NCBI GenBank assembly: GCA_029976905.1
Contig: JAPOLW010000060.1
Location: forward strand, 1 to 12,293
Origin: a bacterium
GTDB taxonomy: Bacteria; Desulfobacterota; Binatia; UBA12015
Direction of reading: 5' to 3'
Length of the DNA: 12,293 nucleotides
Shown: one piece after another, positions 1-5,574 of the stretch
Layout: each line of letters begins with the position of its first letter
Position numbering within the stretch: position 1 is the stretch's first letter
The notes under the pieces: model-generated
What the model was told of the DNA's origin: nothing
Database searches by the model: none
What the model saw: the letters and a program-made list of their open reading frames with translations, nothing else
Made by a program: the position numbers and the translations under genes

Positions 1-99
1 CGCGTCGAGGTCTACGAAGGGCACCCCCCGTCGCCGCGCGAGTTGCTTCCCGACCGCCGTCTTGCCCGTACCCATGAAGCCAGCCAGCACGATTCTCAT
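1..99 (-). CDS. aroK: Shikimate kinase, N-terminal fragment (runs off left edge)
   Basis: Only the first 33 codons are in the window, starting at an ATG at 97-99 read on the minus strand. The peptide opens with a short beta strand leading into a P-loop, GFMGTGKT (residues 7-14), then a helix and the strand end FVDLDA (residues 28-33). In shikimate kinases the first Asp of the matching DxD binds shikimate. The enzyme transfers phosphate from ATP to the 3-OH of shikimate in the cytoplasmic chorismate pathway. A GGAG lies just upstream of the ATG. The gene follows pilQ by 36 bases on the same strand. The order pilMNOPQ-aroK is well known from Pseudomonas and other proteobacteria, and it argues against other small P-loop kinases that would look similar over so short a stretch. 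The P-loop and DLD are seen; the exact family is inferred partly from context. Confidence 0.85.
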   Translation of the reverse strand, partial: MRIVLAGFMGTGKTAVGKQLARRRGVPFVDLDA

Positions 100-135
100 C
101 ACTCCAGACACATATCCCGCACGCCGCTCCAGATC

Positions 136-2430
136 TCAGCCCGGGATCGCCGAGATGGGATTCGACCCACCGGACGGCATGATCTCATAGGCGCTCTTAT
201 CGCGCTCCTGCCAAAGTGTCGCTGCGTTGGGCAACGCCCCGGGTTCGACCGTCCGCCACACGACGCGGGGTGTGATGAAGACGAGCAGTTCCTGCCGGCG
301 GTCCAGATCCGAGCGATTCTTGAAGAGCCAGCCGAGAACGGGAACGGCCTTCAGCCAGGGGGCGCCGCTCTCGGCCTGGGCGGCTTGTTGGCGGTAGACG
401 CCGCCGATCACCACGGTTTCCCCGTCCCGCACCAGGACCTGGGAGGTCGCCTGGCGGCTGATCTCATTCGGAATCTCATCGGTCTTTGCAGCGCTGGGCA
501 CGCTCGACTTCACGAATATCTGCAGGAGGATGTAGCCGTCGCTCGAAACCTGGGGCGTCACACGCAGGATGATGCCGGTGTCGATGGCCTGCGTTGCCTG
601 GGTCTGCCCCCCGGCCGAGCCCCCGGGACCGGTATTGATGACCGTACCGGTCGAAGGGAGGCGGACGCGTAGGATCTCGAGGCTCTGGATCTGCGCCTCG
701 GCGTTGTTCAGGGTGATCACCTTCGGGCGGGAGATGACCTTGCCCTTGCCCGCCTGCTCGATCGCGGTGATCTCTGCATCGATCTGCGAGCTGCCATCGA
801 GTGAGCCGAGAACCAGGCCGAGTGTGCTGCCCGCACCGGCGACGACCCCCTTGGCCGGAAAGTCGACCAGGATCGGGCTGCTTCCTTCCTCCCCGCGCCC
901 GTTGGGCCCCGCACCGCCCACCGCGACCCGGCCCGGAAAATTCTTCCCGGTGGGATTCCCGGTCTCCGGACTCGCCACGTAGGTTGCGCCCCAACGAACG
1001 CCCAGGTCGCGTCCCACGTCGGTGTCGGCCTCGAAGATGAGCCCCTGGATCGCCACCTGCGGCGTCTGGATGTCGAGCCGTCGGACCAACTCGCGCGCAT
1101 TGGCGATGCCATCGGCGATGTCGCGCACGATCAACGTTTTGGTGGCGTCGTTCACCATGCCGCTGCCCCGCGCGGAGAGCAGTCCGCGCCGCTGCCCGGC
1201 GGAATCCTGCCCCGCGAGCTGAGCCGCCGTAATGGCGCCGGCGGCCGAATTCGTCGCCCCGCCTCGCAGAAGAGCGCCGAGGTTCCGCGCCTTGACGTAA
1301 TTCACCTTGAGGTAGGCGGTCTGGAGCGGTTCCAGCTCCCGCCCCGCCACCTGGGCGGCGAGACGCGCCTTGCGCTCTTCTTCGAGTCGCTTCGCCGTGG
1401 AGATCGTAATCACGTCGTCGTACTCGACCTTTTCGAGGCCGGTCGACTTCAGAAGGATCTCCAATGCCTGGTCCCAGGGCACGTCGTAGAGCACGATCGT
1501 GACGCGCCCGGAAACGTCGTCGGTGGCCACGATGTTTCGATGCGCGACGTCGGCGATGATGCGCAACACGTTCAGGATGTCGGCGTCCTTGAATTCCAGC
1601 GAAATCCGCCGGCCCGTGTAGACCCTGCGCCGCGGAGCCGCGCCCGGATCGTCGTCGAAGAACGGGTCGCCAGCCCCATAGGATGGGGTCGGAGGCTGGA
1701 CCCAGGCCGCTGGTGGATTCGCGCGCGCGACGTTCGGCGGCGCCGGGGCGTACGAGGGCGGCGGCGCTCCACCGACAGAACGGGCCAGGACCTGAGCCGC
1801 GTGCGCATGCGCCCCCGGTGGAACGCTCGGGGAGGCCCATAGCTCCACGGCGGGTGCAGCCCCGACGTCACCGCCCAGAGCGAAGACCACCGCGCTCTGG
1901 TCGACCGTCACGCCGCAGGCGCCCGTCGCCGACGCGTCGCGGTCGACCACCAGTCTCAGGCGGTTCGGATAGGGCCCGACCCGCAGGCGCGGCGCGCGTG
2001 CGTCTCCGGTGTCGACCCGGCGCGGGCCAAAATCACTCGCGGTCGGTGCGTCGACGTCGACCAAACAGCGCGGCGGCCCCGAAAGTTCACTCGCCTTCCA
2101 GGTTTCGGGGCGTCGTGAGAGTTGCACCACGATGCGCGATCCGTCGGCGGCGCTCGCCCGTGTCACTTCGAGCACGCGCAACTCCGACTCCTCCGCAAAG
2201 TCCACCGGTGCGCGCAACGCAGCAATCTCGTCCGCAGCGGCACGCGCTTCCCTCGGGTCGTAGCCACCGACCGGAGCCGTGGCCCGCGCTCGGGCGTCGA
2301 CACCCGCATCGACCACGCCCTCGCCGCTGACCCGGGTTTCGTAATCGACGCCGACGATCTCCGGTTGCGGCTTCGTCGCGGCACAGCCGGCGCACGCGAG
2401 AACCAGGACCGCTCGCCACAGTGCAGTCAT
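136..2430 (-). CDS. pilQ: Type IV pilus secretin PilQ
   Basis: Outer-membrane secretin through which the type IV pilus fibre passes; 764 residues from the ATG at 2428-2430. Order of parts: hydrophobic N-terminal signal (about 1-17, with Cys13 and Cys16); one AMIN-like peptidoglycan-binding domain (about 83-165); a proline/alanine-rich linker (about 194-268); an STN/N0 domain (about 271-345, with SLEFKDADILNVLRIIADV); a secretin N1 domain (about 371-459); and the C-terminal secretin barrel (about 460-724). The barrel contains VLVRDGETVVIGGVY and the hallmark VPVLGWLF (696-703), followed by ELLVFITPRVV. A tail of about 40 residues follows the barrel. The ATG was chosen over upstream in-frame starts because it forms an ATGA overlap with the pilP stop and places the hydrophobic segment at the N-terminus. 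The length is in the normal PilQ range. It is the last pil gene of the operon, with aroK next. Confidence 0.97.
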   Translation of the reverse strand: MTALWRAVLVLACAGCAATKPQPEIVGVDYETRVSGEGVVDAGVDARARATAPVGGYDPREARAAADEIAALRAPVDFAEESELRVLEVTRASAADGSRIVVQLSRRPETWKASELSGPPRCLVDVDAPTASDFGPRRVDTGDARAPRLRVGPYPNRLRLVVDRDASATGACGVTVDQSAVVFALGGDVGAAPAVELWASPSVPPGAHAHAAQVLARSVGGAPPPSYAPAPPNVARANPPAAWVQPPTPSYGAGDPFFDDDPGAAPRRRVYTGRRISLEFKDADILNVLRIIADVAHRNIVATDDVSGRVTIVLYDVPWDQALEILLKSTGLEKVEYDDVITISTAKRLEEERKARLAAQVAGRELEPLQTAYLKVNYVKARNLGALLRGGATNSAAGAITAAQLAGQDSAGQRRGLLSARGSGMVNDATKTLIVRDIADGIANARELVRRLDIQTPQVAIQGLIFEADTDVGRDLGVRWGATYVASPETGNPTGKNFPGRVAVGGAGPNGRGEEGSSPILVDFPAKGVVAGAGSTLGLVLGSLDGSSQIDAEITAIEQAGKGKVISRPKVITLNNAEAQIQSLEILRVRLPSTGTVINTGPGGSAGGQTQATQAIDTGIILRVTPQVSSDGYILLQIFVKSSVPSAAKTDEIPNEISRQATSQVLVRDGETVVIGGVYRQQAAQAESGAPWLKAVPVLGWLFKNRSDLDRRQELLVFITPRVVWRTVEPGALPNAATLWQERDKSAYEIMPSGGSNPISAIPG

Positions 2431-2897
2431 CGACCCGGCCCGTCCTCGTCGGCCGGAAGCGCCAGCACATGCTCGGTGCGATGCTCCTGACCAATGACGT
2501 CCGTATGCCATTCCTCCACCACGACCTCGCGCGGCCGAATCTCCGCGACGACGCCTCCGTTCGGCCCCACCGGCGTCCCGGGAACGAGGATGAACCCGAG
2601 CCCTGCACTATCTTCGACCATCGCTCGCGGGGGCGTGAGCTGATGGACGATCCCCACGAGCCGCAACTGGCCGAGTTCATAGCGCTCCAGCGGCGTGCGC
2701 GGCTCGTTTCTCGCTCGCGTGGGTTCCCGCTCGAGAGAGAGAGGGCGAAAGGGATCGCGCTTGCCCGTCGGATCGTACTCGTAGCTGTCCGGCTCCAGCG
2801 ACTCCTCTGCCATGGGCAACGCGGGCACCGCCGGGAGCACCGGCGTGGCGAGTCCCAGAGGGCCCAGAGCGAGGAGCCAGGCAGCCCGTCGCCTCAC
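2427..2897 (-). CDS. pilP: Type IV pilus assembly protein PilP
   Basis: Periplasmic link between the inner-membrane PilN/PilO pair and the secretin PilQ; 156 residues. The start is a GTG at 2895-2897 whose last two bases begin the PilO stop (GTGA overlap). A strong purine-rich site (GGGAGAGGAG) lies inside the end of pilO. Residues 1-30 form an Arg-headed hydrophobic signal sequence. Residues 41-52 carry the PilP hallmark, ending GKRDPFRP. A second hallmark, PLERYELGQLRLVGIV (69-84), opens the C-terminal beta domain (to about 147). PilP is a lipoprotein in Neisseria and Pseudomonas, but this protein has no cysteine at all, so it cannot be lipidated in the usual way. It would be released, or kept as a signal anchor. 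The end overlaps the pilQ start by 4 bases. Confidence 0.93.
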   Translation of the reverse strand: MRRRAAWLLALGPLGLATPVLPAVPALPMAEESLEPDSYEYDPTGKRDPFRPLSLEREPTRARNEPRTPLERYELGQLRLVGIVHQLTPPRAMVEDSAGLGFILVPGTPVGPNGGVVAEIRPREVVVEEWHTDVIGQEHRTEHVLALPADEDGPGR

Positions 2898-3514
2898 CGC
2901 TCCTCTCCCTTGATCTTCTTCTGCTCGATCAGCCGTTCGCGCTCGGCATCGGAGAGGAACCGAAACGTGGTCACCGTGGAATTCGCCTCGAGCACCAGCG
3001 CCTCTTCGACGACATTGGGATCTCGCAACACGATGTCGGAGACGTTGACGATGCGGTCGAGCCGACCGACCTCGTAGAAGAAGGAGGCAACCTGATGGAA
3101 GGTACCGCGCACCTGCATGTCGACCGGCACTTCGGCATAGAACTCCTGGTAGGCCTCGGGCCGTTGCCGGAAGACCAGAATGTCGAGTCCCGAATCCCGT
3201 CCGAGCGATGAGATGCTGCTCAGGAGTTCGGGAATCTCCCTCTGGTCGGGAAGCCGCGTGATCGCGGCGGCGAGTCGTCGATCGAGATCGGCCACTTCCG
3301 CCTCGCGATCCTCGGCGCGGGCGGTCTCGAGGGTCTTGCGGTCCCGTTCGGCCAGCATGTCCTCGATCTGGCTGCGAAGACTGGCGGTCCGCGCCATGCG
3401 CGGACCCAGCAGGAACGAGTAGTACGCAAACGCAAACAGAAGCGTCGCCGCTACGAGAAGCGCGAGTTTGCGGACCGGTTCGAGATCCTCGAGATATTCC
3501 GTGACCGCATTCAC
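2894..3514 (-). CDS. pilO: Type IV pilus inner-membrane protein PilO
   Basis: Bitopic inner-membrane protein that dimerises with PilN in the periplasm as part of the alignment subcomplex; 206 residues. There is a short cytoplasmic N-terminus, one transmembrane helix (about 15-37), a charged coiled-coil region (about 40-88), then a ferredoxin-like periplasmic domain. That domain contains LPDQREIPELLSSISSLG (88-105) and RGTFHQVASFFYEVGRLDRI (136-155), both typical of PilO. The start is taken as the GTG at 3512-3514, which overlaps the pilN stop (GTGA) and puts the membrane helix near the N-terminus. The frame stays open far upstream (to about 4555), but that stretch is arginine-rich shadow sequence beneath pilN and pilM. 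The stop overlaps the pilP GTG. The charged end of the protein (KGEER) also encodes the pilP ribosome binding site. Confidence 0.94.
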   Translation of the reverse strand: MNAVTEYLEDLEPVRKLALLVAATLLFAFAYYSFLLGPRMARTASLRSQIEDMLAERDRKTLETARAEDREAEVADLDRRLAAAITRLPDQREIPELLSSISSLGRDSGLDILVFRQRPEAYQEFYAEVPVDMQVRGTFHQVASFFYEVGRLDRIVNVSDIVLRDPNVVEEALVLEANSTVTTFRFLSDAERERLIEQKKIKGEER

Positions 3515-4149
3515 GAAGATGTCTCCGTGCCCCCGGGGCGGGCGGCGGTCTTCCCGTCTTCGTCTTCGGCGGCCGGACCCTCCCCGGCGTCGTCTCCCGA
3601 CGCCCGCCCCGCGTAGATCACCGTCGAGCGGATCGCGAATTCCTTGTACTTGGCCTTTCCCTCTTCGACCTGCTTCGTCTCCACGAGCTCGACGTTGGCG
3701 AAGTAGGGCGAGTGCTCGAGGTTCCGCATGAAGAGCGCCACGGTCTGATTGTCGAGCCCGCGCCCCGAGAAGATCGCAGCCCCTCCGGCCTCGCGCATCT
3801 CCGTGAGCCAGAGCTTCTCGGGCGTGGCCCCACCGAGGTGCTCGAGGACGTGCACCGGCCCCCGGCGTTGTCGCTCGAGAATCTCGATGGTCTCGAGCTT
3901 CGATTCGAGAGCCTTCTTCTTGCGCTGGAGGAGAACGGCTTCCTGGTATTGACGGCTCAACTCTGCGAGTTGCGTCTTCTGCAGATCGACCTCGCGCTGC
4001 ACCTCGCTCGCGGATCGGCGCGTGACGAATTCGGCCGTCCCCACCAGAGCGACCAGGAGCCCCGCGATGCCCAGGACGACCTGCCGGTCTCGTTGTCGGG
4101 CCGCCTGCCGACGCACTTCGTCCTGCGGGACGAGATTGATGCGGATCAT
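3511..4149 (-). CDS. pilN: Type IV pilus inner-membrane protein PilN
   Basis: Bitopic inner-membrane protein that ties cytoplasmic PilM to the periplasmic PilO/PilP complex; 212 residues from the ATG at 4147-4149. The first residues, MIRINLVPQDE, match the INLLP-type motif that docks into the PilM groove in known structures. A transmembrane helix spans about 24-43 and is followed by a charged coiled coil (about 45-95). The periplasmic fold includes TPEKLWLTEMRE (109-120) and a segment around 128-156 with the FSGRGLDNQTVALFMRNLE pattern typical of PilN. Residues 181-212 form an acidic, Gly/Ser/Thr-rich tail that looks disordered and is not part of the conserved fold. The start overlaps the pilM stop (ATGA) and the stop overlaps the pilO GTG. 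Confidence 0.95.
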   Translation of the reverse strand: MIRINLVPQDEVRRQAARQRDRQVVLGIAGLLVALVGTAEFVTRRSASEVQREVDLQKTQLAELSRQYQEAVLLQRKKKALESKLETIEILERQRRGPVHVLEHLGGATPEKLWLTEMREAGGAAIFSGRGLDNQTVALFMRNLEHSPYFANVELVETKQVEEGKAKYKEFAIRSTVIYAGRASGDDAGEGPAAEDEDGKTAARPGGTETSS

Positions 4150-5225
4150 GCGTCCCCCAGGCGGCGCGTGCCGAGTCCGACCGCCACACCGAGCGACGGA
4201 GCCATCTCCTCGAGAGCCACCGCATCGAGAGAACGGTTGAGCTGCACGCGCGCGAAGGGATCGACCATTTCGACCGGAACCTCGAGCCGTGTCGACAGAG
4301 CGCCGAGCAAGCCCGGCACCCGGGCTCCGCCCCCCGACAGGATGACTCCCTGGAGCGGATCATCGCTTGCGGTCCGACAGAGGAAGCGCAGGGATTGGTT
4401 GATCGCATCGCCAAGTTCGCCGACGCCCCGCGAGAGGACGGCCTCGACCCTCCCGTCGATCTCGGCGCCATAGGATTCGCCGGCCTGAACGCGCTCGGCG
4501 TCGTCGTAGGAAAGTCCGAGGCTCGACACCAGGCCGTCGGTGATTTCACCGGCACCCGCCTGCACGTCGCCCGTGGTCGTCGAGACCCCGCCTTTGACGA
4601 TGTTGATCGAGGAGTAGCGCGACCCGATGTTCACGAGTGCGACCACGTCGTCGGGGCCGCTCTCGTAGTTGAGTTCGTACATGTTCTCGAGCGCGAAGTA
4701 GTCGACATCGATGATGGCCGGCTCGAGACCCGCATCCGTGATCGCCATGGTGAAGCCCGAGAGGATGTCCCTGCGAACCGCGACCAGCAGCACCTCGACG
4801 GCGTCCTCGTCGTGCTTGAGAACCTGATAGTCCAGACTGACGTTGTCGATGCTCTCGGGGATGAAGTTGTCGGCCTCGATCATCAACAGAGCGTCGAGGT
4901 CTTCGTCGGGTCGCAAAGCGACACGCGCTTTATTGATGATGACCGACGGGCCGGGAACGGCCGTGACGACGTGGCGTGCCGTGACGCCGAGGCCGTCCAC
5001 CAGACGCCGGATCACTTCGGAGACCGCGACGACGTCCTGAACGGTGTTGTTCCGCAAAGCGCCCTCGGGCATCGGCGCGATTCCGGCGCGCACGATCTCC
5101 GGGACGTCGGCCGAACCGCGAACTTCGAGGAGCTTCACGGCGCTCGAACCGACGTCGAGCGCGATGTAGTGACCAGCGCCGCGACCGGTCAGTCGACCCC
5201 AGGCCGCACCCAGACCACCGAACAC
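4146..5225 (-). CDS. pilM: Type IV pilus actin-like protein PilM
   Basis: Cytoplasmic FtsA/actin-like ATP-binding protein that binds the PilN N-terminus and couples the pilus motors to the membrane complex. From the GTG at 5223-5225 it is 359 residues, close to the usual PilM length. Nucleotide-binding motifs are visible: phosphate-1 IALDVGSSAVKLLEV (21-35), phosphate-2 around ALVNIGSRYSSINIV (196-210), and the adenosine motif ILSGGGARVPGL (295-306). It ends in a glycine/alanine-rich GVAVGLG segment typical of the family. The start is uncertain: the frame is open upstream to 5474 with several possible starts. The GTG at 5225 was chosen because a GGGGGA lies a few bases before it and the product begins about 20 residues before phosphate-1, as in known PilM proteins. 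It is the first gene of the leftward operon. Confidence 0.95.
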   Translation of the reverse strand: MFGGLGAAWGRLTGRGAGHYIALDVGSSAVKLLEVRGSADVPEIVRAGIAPMPEGALRNNTVQDVVAVSEVIRRLVDGLGVTARHVVTAVPGPSVIINKARVALRPDEDLDALLMIEADNFIPESIDNVSLDYQVLKHDEDAVEVLLVAVRRDILSGFTMAITDAGLEPAIIDVDYFALENMYELNYESGPDDVVALVNIGSRYSSINIVKGGVSTTTGDVQAGAGEITDGLVSSLGLSYDDAERVQAGESYGAEIDGRVEAVLSRGVGELGDAINQSLRFLCRTASDDPLQGVILSGGGARVPGLLGALSTRLEVPVEMVDPFARVQLNRSLDAVALEEMAPSLGVAVGLGTRRLGDA

Positions 5226-5574
5226 GCCGTTCCCCCGCCCTCTTCCGCGCCAAGCCACCAGACCCCACCTCACGACCGCCCCGGCCCCGGATAGACCTCC
5301 GTGGCCGGGCGATACCTCCATCCACGGCCACCGCTCCCCGAACGACGGCGACCGGAAGCAAGGATGGCCCTCGCGCCCGACGGAGTCAATCGACCCCGAC
5401 CCGGAACCGACGAAACTTTTGTAGGATCGCCCCATCGCAACATAGGGAAATCGCACGAGAAAATTAAGCCGCATCGCGTCATCCGGGACGCTGCGGCAGC
5501 TGCCATCGACGGGGCAGCGGCACCCGGGCGGCCCTCGACGACCGTGGGTCGCGAAGAGTAAGAGCCTTGGGCCG
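5226..5574. promoter_or_regulatory. Divergent intergenic region between pilM and priA
   Basis: This 349-base region lies between the chosen pilM and priA starts and should hold the promoters for both operons. An AT-richer island at about 5410-5470 stands out from the GC-rich surroundings. A 10-bp perfect palindrome, GGCAGCTGCC, lies at 5495-5504, and GGCAGC recurs at 5513-5518. A 7-bp stem (5301-5307 with 5325-5331, 17-base loop) lies in what would be the pilM leader. The pilM frame is open through much of the region, but that translation is low-complexity and arginine/glycine-rich. A plus-strand open frame at 5301-5561 looks equally uninformative. I see no convincing small gene here. Confidence 0.6.
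5439..5467 (-). promoter_or_regulatory. Candidate sigma-70-type promoter for the pil operon
   Basis: Reading leftward, TTAATT (5462-5467) and TATGTT (5439-5444) are separated by 17 bases, inside the most AT-rich stretch of the intergenic region. The -10 element matches the consensus at 4 of 6 positions and the -35 at only 3 of 6, so this is a weak candidate. No sigma-54 type GG/GC element was noticed. If used, it would leave a leader of about 200 bases before the chosen pilM start. Confidence 0.25.

Noticed and set aside
476..1840. 454-codon minus-strand open frame overlapping pilQ
   Set aside because: Arg/Gly-rich translation in another frame of pilQ with no recognisable domain; a typical GC-rich shadow frame.
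3515..4555. Upstream extension of the pilO frame to about 4555
   Set aside because: It lies under pilN and pilM and translates to Arg/Ser/Gly-rich sequence. PilO needs its membrane helix near the N-terminus, so the GTG at 3514 is preferred.
4395..5294. 299-codon plus-strand open frame antisense to pilM
   Set aside because: Asp/Val/Arg-rich antisense shadow with no motif; PilM on the other strand is unambiguous.
5301..5561. 86-codon plus-strand open frame in the pilM-priA gap
   Set aside because: Arg/Pro-rich composition with no motif or clear ribosome binding site, and it covers the likely promoter region.
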